Below are positions 16,300-24,239 of a stretch of DNA of 39,464 nucleotides, piece after piece; the first letter of the stretch is position 1, and each line of letters begins with the position of its first letter. A program made the translations under genes and the position numbers. This DNA is from Halobacteriales archaeon QS_8_65_32. GTDB lineage: Archaea > Halobacteriota > Halobacteria > Halobacteriales > Halococcaceae. Where the stretch lies: positions 1 to 39,464 of the forward strand of contig PXRY01000057.1 in NCBI GenBank assembly GCA_003022925.1, written 5' to 3'. The notes below the pieces were generated by a model. The model ran no database searches, was not told the DNA's origin, and was given only the letters and a program-made list of their open reading frames with translations.

Positions 16300-16322
16300 T
16301 TATACCGAAGTAACCGGTTACT
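16300..16322 (+). promoter_or_regulatory. TATA box and perfect 14-bp palindrome before the HTR-like gene
   Basis: TTATAC (16300-16305) is 27-32 nt before GTG 16332. AGTAACCGGTTACT (16309-16322) is a perfect palindrome between it and the start codon, where a bound dimer would block transcription. A close relative of this element precedes the gene at 13839. Confidence 0.65.
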
Positions 16323-16331
16323 ACTCGTAAC

Positions 16332-16958
16332 GTGGCCGACCGCCTACGGACGGGTATCGACGTGCTCGACCGGAAGTTAGAGGGCGGTCTGCCGGCCGGC
16401 AGCGTCGTTACGCTGTGTGCCACGCCGGCGAGTCAGTCCGAACTGTTCCTCTACGAACTCACGAACGTCAGGGAGACGCTGTATCTCTCCTTCGACCGGG
16501 ACGAACGCGCGGTCGCCGACGGTTTCGCGCGCACGACCGCCCACACCGGCGAACCGACGATCCAGTACGTGCCCGACGACGCGCCGTTCGACCGGGCGAG
16601 CAAGGCGATCGGCACGATCCCCGAGAGGGCAAACGTCGTGTGCGATCCGGTAGACGTCCTCGAACGGAAAGCGCCCGCCGAGTACCGAAACTTTCTGAAC
16701 GGGCTCCGTTCGACGGTCGCCGAGACGGGCAGCCTGGCCGTGTTGCACTGTCTCGACGGGGAACGTGTCCCGGCGCTTCGCGACACCACCGAACACATGA
16801 CCGATGCCGTGTTCCAGCTCCGGACCGGTGTAGAGGGCGATACGGTATCCAATCGCCTCGCGGTCCCGAAGTTGCGTGGCGGGCGGGCGCTTACCGACAC
16901 CGTGAAACTGCAACTCACCGATACGGTCGCGATCGACACCAGTCGGGACATCGCGTAG
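16332..16958 (+). CDS. HTR-like protein (RecA/KaiC-fold relative, degenerate P-loop)
   Basis: GTG 16332 gives 208 residues with the start DRLRTGIDVLDRKLEGGLP, the hallmark of RAD55/KaiC-like ATPases. The Walker A position reads LCATPASQSEL (about 28-38) and lacks the Gly-Lys-Thr needed for normal ATP binding. The following strand TLYLSFDR and LAVLHCLDGE resemble the Walker B side. In haloarchaeal genomes such proteins are called HTR-like and are of unknown role; loss of the P-loop suggests a structural or regulatory function. The gene is preceded by a strong palindrome and probably has its own regulator. It is probably monocistronic: 162 nt separate it from the next gene. Confidence 0.78.
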   Translation: MADRLRTGIDVLDRKLEGGLPAGSVVTLCATPASQSELFLYELTNVRETLYLSFDRDERAVADGFARTTAHTGEPTIQYVPDDAPFDRASKAIGTIPERANVVCDPVDVLERKAPAEYRNFLNGLRSTVAETGSLAVLHCLDGERVPALRDTTEHMTDAVFQLRTGVEGDTVSNRLAVPKLRGGRALTDTVKLQLTDTVAIDTSRDIA

Positions 16959-17120
16959 CCAAGCGCGGAGTCAGGAGTGTCGTCGGCACCGCGGTTCTCG
17001 CGCCGCGCCTCGGTTTACCAGGACGACTAACGGCTTCGAGTTGCTTGGAATCTCCTCGGTCAGCGCCCACTGTGTGTCGGCTGATCGTCGGGCGCGGCAC
17101 GCTTTTATCTACACACGACT

Positions 17121-17522
17121 GTGCATCGGTCGAGTACGAGCGACGGGCAAAAAGACGTCACGGTCACTATCCGGGTGGATCGATCGCTCAAATCGAAGAT
17201 GGACGAGCGCCCGGCGATCAACTGGAGCGCCGTCTCGCGGAGGGCGATTCGGGAAACCATCGAGGATTTAGAGGTCATGGACGAGATCGCCTCGAAGAAC
17301 CGGATGACCGAAGAAGACGCAGAGGAGATCGCCGATCGAATCACGGAAAGCGCGAACGAGCGGGCGAGAGCTGCTCGGGAGACGAAGACAAGCTCTGAAG
17401 AGGATCGCACAGCGGAGGGGATTTCGCCCGAGCAGTCGTTCTCAGGACTGGCGTTCGAAACGGGACGGTTCCCGAAGGACGACAAAGACGACACGAGCGC
17501 AGGCGGAGATGCCGACGAGTAG
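17121..17522 (+). CDS. Ribbon-helix-helix antitoxin-like protein
   Basis: GTG 17121 gives 133 residues. The N-terminus (VTVTIRVDRSLKSKMDERP, then NWSAVSRRAIRETIED) is a ribbon-helix-helix DNA-binding segment: one strand followed by two helices. A charged helical tail (EEDAEEIADRITESANERAR) and an acidic end follow, the usual toxin-neutralising part. It overlaps the PIN gene by 14 bp (frames 3 and 1), a classic antitoxin-toxin arrangement in which the antitoxin also represses the operon. TTTTAT at 17103-17108 is only 13-18 nt upstream, a little close for the GTG chosen; a downstream start is possible. Confidence 0.82.
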   Translation: MHRSSTSDGQKDVTVTIRVDRSLKSKMDERPAINWSAVSRRAIRETIEDLEVMDEIASKNRMTEEDAEEIADRITESANERARAARETKTSSEEDRTAEGISPEQSFSGLAFETGRFPKDDKDDTSAGGDADE

Positions 17523-17967
17523 CGGAGTGGACGACTACGTCCCGTACCCCTCGCGGATCGTCGTCAATGCGAACGCGATTATCGCGGCGACGCTCTCGGA
17601 CGGGATCGTCCGAGAACTGCTTTCGGCTACCGAAGACGAACACTACGCACCGGCCTTTCTCCGCGAGGAAATCGAAACGTACGAATCGATGCTGCTCAAC
17701 CGATCGGAACTATCGGGAACGGAACTCGACACACTCCTCGAACGGCTCTTTCGGCGGGTTACGTTCCTGTCGACGAAGCGCACCGTTCAGCACCACGAGC
17801 GAGCGGAGCGCGAAATGCGAGATATCGACCCGGACGATGCGCTCTACGTCGCCGCAGCACTCGAACTCGACGCGGCAGTCTGGAGTACAGATGACGGACT
17901 CCACGAACGGACTGTCGTTCCTTGTCTCACGAATTCGGCGATGGTCGCACGAGTGCGTGGGGGCTGA
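17509..17967 (+). CDS. PIN-domain toxin-like protein with Asn at the first acidic site
   Basis: ATG 17509 gives 152 residues of the PIN fold used by VapC-type RNases. Expected acids: the first site, normally Asp in V-V-D-x-N, is Asn20 (VVNANAIIAATLSDG); Glu54/55 lies in LREEIETYE; Asp109/110 in DIDPDDALYVAAAL; Asp128 in VWSTDDGL. With the first Asp missing the Mg site may be weak or dead. The rest of the fold is intact and the overlap with the RHH antitoxin is preserved, so this could be an inactive toxin kept as a repressor partner, or a recent loss. The family cleaves tRNA or rRNA in other organisms; the target here is unknown. Confidence 0.85.
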   Translation: MPTSSGVDDYVPYPSRIVVNANAIIAATLSDGIVRELLSATEDEHYAPAFLREEIETYESMLLNRSELSGTELDTLLERLFRRVTFLSTKRTVQHHERAEREMRDIDPDDALYVAAALELDAAVWSTDDGLHERTVVPCLTNSAMVARVRGG

Positions 17968-18010
17968 TTTTTCCGTCCGAGCGAAAACAAGACAGGATAC
18001 GAGTCCAAGT

Positions 18011-18511
18011 ATGAACATCGAGTTTCGTGAGGCGACGACCGAGGACGTCGAGGAGATGTGTGCCGTCAATCGAGCGTCGATCGAGGGGCTCGCCGACGAG
18101 TCGTACGACAAAGCGCAGGTCGCAGCGTGGGTCGGCGGCGTTGCCCCGGAACTATACCCGATCGACTCGGCCGACGCGTACTTACTGCTCGCCGAGAGAA
18201 ACGGCGATATCGTCGGACTCGGATGGATGAAACCCGAGGCGGACGAGTACTTCGATGCATCGGTCGACGGCGAAATAACGGGCATATACGTCCACCCGGC
18301 GGTCGCTGGCGACGGTATCGGGTCGCGGCTGTACGACCGGCTGGAAACGTTTGCTCGGGAACGAGGCGTCGGCTCGCTCGGGCTCTGGGCGTCGCTGAAC
18401 GCGACTTCCTTCTACGACAAACTCGGATACATACGAGCAACGGAGCAGACGCTCGAATACGAAGACGGGATCGAGGTTCCAGTCGTCGAGATGGTGAAAC
18501 GACTCAACTGA
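18011..18511 (+). CDS. GNAT-family N-acetyltransferase
   Basis: ATG 18011 gives 166 residues with the standard GNAT order: MNIEFREATTEDVEEMCAVN (strand 1, helix 1), LLLAERNGDIVGLGWM (strands 2-4), IYVHPAVAGDGIGSRLYDRL holding the acetyl-CoA pyrophosphate loop (AGDGIG), and SLNATSFYDKLGYIRATE, the usual C-terminal N-x-x-x-x-FY-x-KxGF-like motif. It moves an acetyl group from acetyl-CoA to an amine. GNAT enzymes sometimes act as toxins, but this one has the general metabolic shape. It begins 43 nt after the PIN gene and could be cotranscribed. Confidence 0.9.
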   Translation: MNIEFREATTEDVEEMCAVNRASIEGLADESYDKAQVAAWVGGVAPELYPIDSADAYLLLAERNGDIVGLGWMKPEADEYFDASVDGEITGIYVHPAVAGDGIGSRLYDRLETFARERGVGSLGLWASLNATSFYDKLGYIRATEQTLEYEDGIEVPVVEMVKRLN

Positions 18512-18598
18512 TTCAACTGATCGGAGGGCGAGGCTACCGACCAGCTGTGGCACAAGCCAGGACCGAGCGACAGGGCGTCGGCCGGTCCATCAAGCGGG

Positions 18599-19648
18599 TT
18601 ACTCCGCCCCGCCTTCGGCTTCGAGTTCCTCGACGATCTCGTCGGCGTCGACGTCCGCGTCGGCGAGTTCCTCTTCGAGTTCTTCTAAGTCCTCGCCGCC
18701 GCCACCCATCCCGCCCATCATGCCGCCCATGCCGCCGAACATCCCTCCGGAGCCGTCGATCGTCTCCTGGATGATCACCCGGTCGAGATCGAGGCGGTCC
18801 ATGAGCTGCTGGGCGATCTGGTTCTTCTGGAACATCCACTGCTGGTCGAACTGGAGTTGCGGTGGAGCTTCGAGGTAGAGCGTCTCCTTTTCGACGACTT
18901 CGGTCTCGAACTCGGGTTCGGGCATCTCCTCGGCGGGGGTGTCCTCGTCGATCGCCTCATCGGGTTCGACGACGGTCTCCTCTTCTTCCTCGTCGGTCTC
19001 GATCCAGAGGTCGAAGTCGGCGTCGCCGAGGAACATCTCCAGGAGACCGCGTGCGCGCTCGGTGCGATCCTCGACGACGCCGACGATCTCGTACTCGTAT
19101 TCGATGTCTTCACCCGCTAGGACGTGGTTGAAATCGATCCGGGCCCGGCCGCCGATGATCGTCTCGACGTGGCCGTGTTGGCCGTCGATATCGACGTGAG
19201 CGCCCGGGTAGCGGTCGTCCTCGTCGATCTTCTCTGCGCTGACGGTTCGGACTTCCTCCTCGTCGTACTCGCCGAAGGCTTCGGCTGCCGGGACGGCCAC
19301 CGACCCCGAGTCGCCGACCTCGCCCCCCGTCATGTCCTCCTCGACGACCTCGAAGATGTGGCCGGCCCCGAGCGTGATGACGCGTGGTTCGAACTCCTGG
19401 TCTTCTTCGTCGACGCCCTCGTCCTCCGCGACCTCCTGGCTCGTCGTGTCGACTAACCGGCCGTCCTCGACGGTGCGGGCGGTGTACGCGAGTTTGACGA
19501 AGTCGCCGTCGCCCAACCCCTCGGTTTCAGCTTCGGTGTCCTCCTCGGTTTCGTTCGGCGCGTCGTCGACCCCTTCGTCGATCTCGCGTTCCTCGTCCGC
19601 TTCGACTTCCTCGTCCGGCGTCTCGGTGCTCTGTTTGTCGTTACTCAT
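18599..19648 (-). CDS. FKBP-type peptidyl-prolyl cis-trans isomerase, long archaeal form
   Basis: ATG 19648 gives 349 residues. After about 50 acidic residues the FKBP domain begins (GDFVKLAYTARTVEDGRLVD, then FEPRVITLGAGHIFEVVEED and GDSGSVAVPAAEAFGEY); an inserted-flap (IF) region follows (GAHVDIDGQHGHVETIIGG, then RIDFNHVLAGEDIEYEYEIV). This is a SlyD-like isomerase and chaperone that assists folding in the cytoplasm. Beyond about residue 225 is an archaeal-type C-terminal domain (LEMFLGDADFDLWIE; TLYLEAPPQLQFDQQWMFQK) and a Gly/Met-rich run (GGMFGGMGGMMGGMGGGGED, about residues 300-320) with an acidic helical tail. The tail could be a flexible client-binding element. The gene stands alone. 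Confidence 0.9.
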   Translation of the reverse strand: MSNDKQSTETPDEEVEADEEREIDEGVDDAPNETEEDTEAETEGLGDGDFVKLAYTARTVEDGRLVDTTSQEVAEDEGVDEEDQEFEPRVITLGAGHIFEVVEEDMTGGEVGDSGSVAVPAAEAFGEYDEEEVRTVSAEKIDEDDRYPGAHVDIDGQHGHVETIIGGRARIDFNHVLAGEDIEYEYEIVGVVEDRTERARGLLEMFLGDADFDLWIETDEEEEETVVEPDEAIDEDTPAEEMPEPEFETEVVEKETLYLEAPPQLQFDQQWMFQKNQIAQQLMDRLDLDRVIIQETIDGSGGMFGGMGGMMGGMGGGGEDLEELEEELADADVDADEIVEELEAEGGAE

Positions 19649-19836
19649 AGCTCGATACAGATCCGTTGCACGTTTAAGAATCACGTTTCCCTGGTCCCCT
19701 CCCACCGGCGGCGAGAACACGGCCCGCCGCCCGATCGGAGGTGGCGCAGTCGGGCGGCGAGCGGGCGGCGTCCCCAGCGTTCCCGGCGGTCGATAGTCGA
19801 GTCACCGCCGGTCTCCTTCCGGTGGCCGCCGCCGAC

Positions 19837-20760
19837 CTACCGGCCGGCGGTCGACGGGTCGCTCGCAAGCGCCGCCGCCCCCTCGCCTGCGAGCCAGTCG
19901 AAAAAACGAGCGACGCCGTCTGGATCCGGCACCCTGTATTGGGCGGCGGTCTCGTCCTCGCTCCCGACGAACACCGAGATCCCCTCCTCGCCGAGCGCGC
20001 GGAAGGCGGTTTCGTCGGTCGTGTCGTCGCCCAGATACGCCGAAACCCACCCTCGGGGGATGTCCTCGTTCAACAAGGAGATTACTCGCCCTTTGTCCCA
20101 TGGGATCGCCGGACCGATCTCGACTATCTCCTTGCCGGACGATCGTTCGAGACCATCGCCGTGTTCGGCGAAGGCGGCTTCGACGGCCGACTCGACCCGC
20201 GAGACGTCCGTGGAGTTGACCCCTCGGTAGTGGACGGTTCCGCTGACGCCCTTGTTCTCGAAGACGACGCCGTCGACGTCGGCGAGGCGCTCCGCGAGGT
20301 CGGCGAGCAGCGCCTCGATGCGTTCGGCGCGCTCGGCGGCGATCGGGTGGGTGGTCGTCCCGCCCTTGCGTGTGAGTTCGAGCCCGTGATTTCCGGCGTA
20401 CGCGAACTCCGGGATTCCGACCCGCGCGGCGACGTCCTCGGCGCCCCGACCGCTTATCACGGCGATCGCGACGTTCTCGCGCTCGGCGAGCGCGCGCAGC
20501 GCCTCGTCGTTCGCGGGCGTGATCCCGGACTCGTCCGGATCGTCGGTGATCGGTGCGAGCGTCCCGTCGAAGTCCGTACACAGGAGCAAGCCGGTGCTTT
20601 CGGCCAAGCGAGCGCGAACGTCGTCCAAGCGATCGAACAGTTCGATGGTTCGCCCGCGTTCGAACCGGCCGTCGTCTGGGCGCTCTCGGCCGTCGTCCGG
20701 GTCGTCCCCTTCGTTCCCGCCGTCGTCAGCGGGGGTACCGGGGCCGTCGCCGGCGGTCAT
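19837..20760 (-). CDS. otsB: Trehalose-6-phosphate phosphatase
   Basis: ATG 20760 gives 307 residues. HAD-phosphatase motifs are complete: LCTDFDGTLAPI (nucleophile Asp and DxDGTL), VAVISGRGAEDV (motif II Ser), GPAIPWDKGRVI (motif III Lys), and YLGDDTTDETAFRAL (motif IV Asp pair). The family-specific segment is FAYAGNHGLELTRKG. It dephosphorylates trehalose-6-phosphate to the compatible solute trehalose. The N-terminal 35 residues are acidic linker. The frame is open far upstream to 21486, antisense to the FAD gene, but that extension is a shadow. No OtsA synthase is seen in this window. The start lies 276 bp from the divergent FAD gene. Confidence 0.93.
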   Translation of the reverse strand: MTAGDGPGTPADDGGNEGDDPDDGRERPDDGRFERGRTIELFDRLDDVRARLAESTGLLLCTDFDGTLAPITDDPDESGITPANDEALRALAERENVAIAVISGRGAEDVAARVGIPEFAYAGNHGLELTRKGGTTTHPIAAERAERIEALLADLAERLADVDGVVFENKGVSGTVHYRGVNSTDVSRVESAVEAAFAEHGDGLERSSGKEIVEIGPAIPWDKGRVISLLNEDIPRGWVSAYLGDDTTDETAFRALGEEGISVFVGSEDETAAQYRVPDPDGVARFFDWLAGEGAAALASDPSTAGR

Positions 20761-21036
20761 CGGCCGTCCACCGCTCGGCTTCGAACCGTCGCGATTACGT
20801 CCATGGTCGGCCTCTGGGCCCCGCCGTACTTGTCGGCTCCCCTCCGTTCGTCCCACTGTCGGGGACGTGCCGGATCGACGCTGCCGGCCGTCGGCTACGA
20901 ACCCGCCACCGGCGTCAGCGACGGCGACGGTGATGGTGACGGCGACCGAGCGAGGCAGCGGGATGATCGAGAGGACCCGAGCGCCCGACGGGCCCGAACG
21001 GAAAGGGCCATCCCCTCGGACCGGAAACAGGCGGTC

Positions 21037-22482
21037 ATGATTGGGATCGTCGGCGGCGGGATCGCGGGGCTCGCGGCGGCTCACCGCCTCCAAAGGCGGG
21101 GCTATGAGGTACGCGTCTTCGAGGCTGCACAAGCGGTAGGGGGGCTGGCGGCGACCTACGAGACGGCGGGCGATCGCATCGAGAAGTTCTATCACCACCT
21201 CTCGGCGTCGGAGGGGACGATCGTCTCGCTGATCGAGGAATTGGGACTCGGTGAGGAGCTGGCCTGGCCAATCGGCAAGAACGCCTACTACATGGACGGA
21301 ACGGTCTACCCGCTCGACACGCCCTGGGAGATCGCGACCTATCCATACCTGAGCTTCTACGACAAGTTCCGGCTCGCGATGTTGACCCAGGAGATAGACG
21401 TCCGCGGCGGCGTGCCCGACTTCGACACGTACGACGACCTCGAAGCCTTCGAGGACGTCCCGATCCGCGAGTTCCTGTACGAACACACCACCTCCGGCGT
21501 CTACGAGAACTTCTTCGAACCTCTCTTGAGAGCGAAGTTCGGCTCGCGCGTCGAGGACGTCTCGGCCGCCTGGCTCTTGGGCCGGATCAAGTTCCGCGGC
21601 GAGCGCGACCTGCTACGCGGCGAACCCCTGGGATATCTCAGGGGCGGGTTCGGACGGCTGCTCGACCGGCTCGTCGAGGCGGTCGGCGAGGACGTCATCG
21701 AGACGAGTACTCGAGTCACCGACCTCGACCTTTCGGGAGGGCGGGTCTCCTCGCTCACGGTCGAACCGACCGAACCGACGGGAAGCGAACCTGATGGCGA
21801 GACGACGGCTCACGAAGACGGCGAAGCGGCGGCACGAAACGAGGGGACGGCGACACGCGATGGCGAAACGACGCACGACGTCGAGGCGTGCGTCGTCGCG
21901 GCGATGCCGAACGTTCTCGAAGCGCTCTGTGGCTACGAGTGTGACATCGACTTTCAGGGGACGGTCTGTTCGGTACTCAGCGTCGAGGCGTCGCTCACCG
22001 ATACCTACTGGCTCAATATCGGCGACGACGCACCCTTCGGCGCGCTGATCGAGCACACGAACTTCGTTCCCCCGAAGTACTACGGCGGCGAACACCTGCT
22101 GTACGTGCCCCGATACGTCCAGTCGCCTTCCGAAGCGGTCTGGGGAATGACCGACGTCGAAGTCGAGGAACTGTGGCTCACCGGCATCGAAGACCTGTTT
22201 CCCGACTTCGATCAGTCGTCGGTGAACTGGATCGAGACGGCGAGAAACCCGCGGACGGCACCGGTCTACGAGCGAGGCTACCTCGATATGGTGATTCCCT
22301 ACGATCTCGGCAGCGAGGTCGCAGAGGGACTGTATTACGCCGGGATGGCGAGTCGCGCGCAGTACCCCGAACGCAGCCTGAACGGCGGCGTCGAGGCGGG
22401 CTACGCGTGTGCCGATCGGATCGCGACGAGCGCGCCGACGCGACGAACCGCGCGCACGCCCCGGGCGGGCGGCGACGACTGA
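21037..22482 (+). CDS. FAD-dependent NAD(P)-binding amine-oxidase-like oxidoreductase
   Basis: ATG 21037 gives 481 residues. The N-terminal Rossmann motif MIGIVGGGIAGLAAAHRL (residues 1-18) and VRVFEAAQAVGGLAATYE (the GG loop) bind FAD. KFYHHLSASEG, NAYYMDGTVYPLDTPWE, FFEPLLRAKFG and GYLRGGFGRLLDRLVEAV mark the protoporphyrinogen oxidase/UDP-galactopyranose mutase-like fold often found with glycan genes. The C-terminus SLNGGVEAGYACADRIA is the FAD-binding end. About residues 248-282 are an Asp/Glu/Thr-rich insert (EPTGSEPDGETTAHEDGEA). Relatives of this type in haloarchaea accompany polysaccharide or lipid gene sets; the exact substrate is unknown. In-frame sequence before 21037 is not convincing as protein. 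Confidence 0.82.
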   Translation: MIGIVGGGIAGLAAAHRLQRRGYEVRVFEAAQAVGGLAATYETAGDRIEKFYHHLSASEGTIVSLIEELGLGEELAWPIGKNAYYMDGTVYPLDTPWEIATYPYLSFYDKFRLAMLTQEIDVRGGVPDFDTYDDLEAFEDVPIREFLYEHTTSGVYENFFEPLLRAKFGSRVEDVSAAWLLGRIKFRGERDLLRGEPLGYLRGGFGRLLDRLVEAVGEDVIETSTRVTDLDLSGGRVSSLTVEPTEPTGSEPDGETTAHEDGEAAARNEGTATRDGETTHDVEACVVAAMPNVLEALCGYECDIDFQGTVCSVLSVEASLTDTYWLNIGDDAPFGALIEHTNFVPPKYYGGEHLLYVPRYVQSPSEAVWGMTDVEVEELWLTGIEDLFPDFDQSSVNWIETARNPRTAPVYERGYLDMVIPYDLGSEVAEGLYYAGMASRAQYPERSLNGGVEAGYACADRIATSAPTRRTARTPRAGGDD

Positions 22483-22889
22483 CGGAACGCGAGGCGCGAC
22501 GACAGGACGATGGGACAACGAGACGACGGGGCGGAACGACGAAACGAAAGCCGAGAGTCGGCGGCGAGGGACGCGTCAGCGACAAGAACGGAACCCCATC
22601 GCAGCACGCGGAGTCGCCCGGACAGTACAACCCGAGGGCAACGAGCCCGCTCCCGTGCAACCGATCGTTCGGAATCACATGATAAGTGCCTCGTGTGACG
22701 GACGAAAATTACCTGAATCGATCTATCGGTTCGATGAGCGACGGTCGGTCGCTCGTCGGTTACCCTTCGATCGTTCGCCGAGGTTCGCTCTCGTCCGCTC
22801 TCGTCCACCTCCGTCGGATACGTGTCGATCGGCGCGCAACATGCATATTATCGCCAGGGGCTTTTATACGTTGGCGGGCTACCGAGGTC
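22483..22889 (+). other. Intergenic region before the AI-2E-type permease, with one hairpin
   Basis: There are 407 bases without a convincing gene. It holds a perfect inverted repeat, GAGCGAC-GGTCG-GTCGCTC, at 22736-22754, and an A+T-rich stretch with ATGCATATTAT around 22850. The permease promoter is at 22862-22868. Nothing else is supported. Confidence 0.5.
22862..22868 (+). promoter_or_regulatory. TATA box of the AI-2E-type permease gene
   Basis: TTTTATA lies 22-28 nt before ATG 22890 and fits a leaderless transcript. Confidence 0.6.
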
Positions 22890-24170
22890 ATGGCTACCGT
22901 ATCGGACACGGGGATATCATCGCGATCCCGAACGGCGATGTGGGTGCTCGCGCTCGCGCTCGGCGGGGTACTCGCGTACATCATGTACTCGTATCTCGGG
23001 GCGTTCGTTCTCGGGCTGTTCGTCTACTACATTACTCGGCCGGTCCACCGCCGGCTCTCCGATCGCGTCCCGACGTCAAGTCTCGCCGCGATCGTCTCGT
23101 TGTTGACGATCGCGTTGCCGATCATCCTGATCATCGCCTACACCGTCGCCGTCGGCATCAGCCAACTCAGCGGCTTGATCGGCCCCGAGCAAGTCAGTCA
23201 GATCCTCGGCCCGCTGCTGGGCGGTGCCGGAACCGGGACCGGTACCGGCGCTGGTGCCGGTATCGGCAACCCGGAAGCACTGGTCTCACAAGCAGTCAGC
23301 GACCCACAGGCCTTCGCCGACGGTCTCACCACCGGCAGCGTCTCCGACGCGATCCAGCAGGCGGGAGGGATCGCCCTTTCAGCGCTCGGCGTGCTCGGCA
23401 CCGGGCTCATTCAGCTGTTCATCGTGCTCACGCTCGCCTTCTACTTGCTTCGTGACGACCACCGGCTAGCGGGGTGGACCCGCGAGCAGCTCATCGGGAC
23501 CGGCACGCCCGCCGACGCGTACTTCTCGACGGTCGACCGCGACTTGAAGACGGTCTTTTTCGGCAACATCCTGAACGCGATGGCGGTCGCGATCCTGGCG
23601 GTGATCTGTTACGTGATATTAAACGTATTCGCGCCGAGCGGCGTCGCGATCCCCTCGCCGGTGCTCGTCGGCCTGCTCGTCGGGGTCGGTAGCCTGATCC
23701 CCGTCGTCGGCATGAAGATCGTCTACGTTCCCGTTGCGCTCATTATCACCGCCGCTGCGTTTACGGGCGGCACAACGGCGCTGTGGTTCCCTGCGGTCTT
23801 TTTGGGCGCGTCACTGTTCGTCATCGATACGTTCCCGGATCTCCTCTTGAGACCGTACGTTTCCGGGCGGATCCACTTCGCGCGCATCGTCCTCCCGGAA
23901 CTCGCTCGCGGCGCGCCATTGACCGGCGGCGCTTCGACCGAAGGCCCCCTCGATCCAACCGGCGAGGAAGACGCCGCGCCCGAACCCGAACCGGTCGATA
24001 CTGACGCGGAGACGCCGACCGACAGCGAACCCGACGTCACGCCGACCTCGGCGTCCGCGTCCGGACCGACGACCGAACGGAGTTCGGAGCCCGATTCGTC
24101 GGCCGATCGGGTCCGCTCGACCTGGGGCGACGACTCCTCGGCGACCGACGGCGGACGACCCCAACGATAG
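22890..24170 (+). CDS. AI-2E family membrane transporter with an apparent in-frame internal deletion
   Basis: ATG 22890 gives 426 residues. The membrane part is typical of AI-2E/PerM proteins: VLALALGGVLAYIMYSYLGA, FVLGLFVYYITRPVHRRL, SLAAIVSLLTIALPIILIIA, IQLFIVLTLAFYLLRDDHRL, FFGNILNAMAVAILAVICYV, and LVGLLVGVGSLIPVVGMKIV with FVIDTFPDLLLRPYVSGR. In relatives known to me the SGR is followed by about 35 residues (the NLH... loop and the last conserved Gly-rich segment) before HFARIVLPEL. Here SGRIHFARIV joins directly near 23870 without a frameshift, so the last conserved segment is missing. A Glu/Pro/Thr/Ser-rich hydrophilic tail of about 90 residues follows. These proteins export small molecules or ions; whether this one works is unclear. 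Confidence 0.85.
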   Translation: MATVSDTGISSRSRTAMWVLALALGGVLAYIMYSYLGAFVLGLFVYYITRPVHRRLSDRVPTSSLAAIVSLLTIALPIILIIAYTVAVGISQLSGLIGPEQVSQILGPLLGGAGTGTGTGAGAGIGNPEALVSQAVSDPQAFADGLTTGSVSDAIQQAGGIALSALGVLGTGLIQLFIVLTLAFYLLRDDHRLAGWTREQLIGTGTPADAYFSTVDRDLKTVFFGNILNAMAVAILAVICYVILNVFAPSGVAIPSPVLVGLLVGVGSLIPVVGMKIVYVPVALIITAAAFTGGTTALWFPAVFLGASLFVIDTFPDLLLRPYVSGRIHFARIVLPELARGAPLTGGASTEGPLDPTGEEDAAPEPEPVDTDAETPTDSEPDVTPTSASASGPTTERSSEPDSSADRVRSTWGDDSSATDGGRPQR

Positions 24171-24207
24171 GGACGACGCCCGCTGACGCTCGGCTCCGAT
24201 CACGTCG

Positions 24208-24213
24208 TTTTAT
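24208..24213 (+). promoter_or_regulatory. TATA box of the quinone oxidoreductase gene
   Basis: TTTTAT lies 27-32 nt before ATG 24240 and fits a leaderless transcript. It lies 38 nt after the permease stop, so the two genes are not simply one unit. Confidence 0.6.
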
Positions 24214-24239
24214 CGGGCACGCCGGCGTATTCAGCATCG

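Noticed and set aside
20761-21486. Upstream extension of the trehalose-phosphatase frame to 21486
   Set aside because: The extension lies antisense to the FAD gene and has no homology; ATG 20760 gives a protein of family length.
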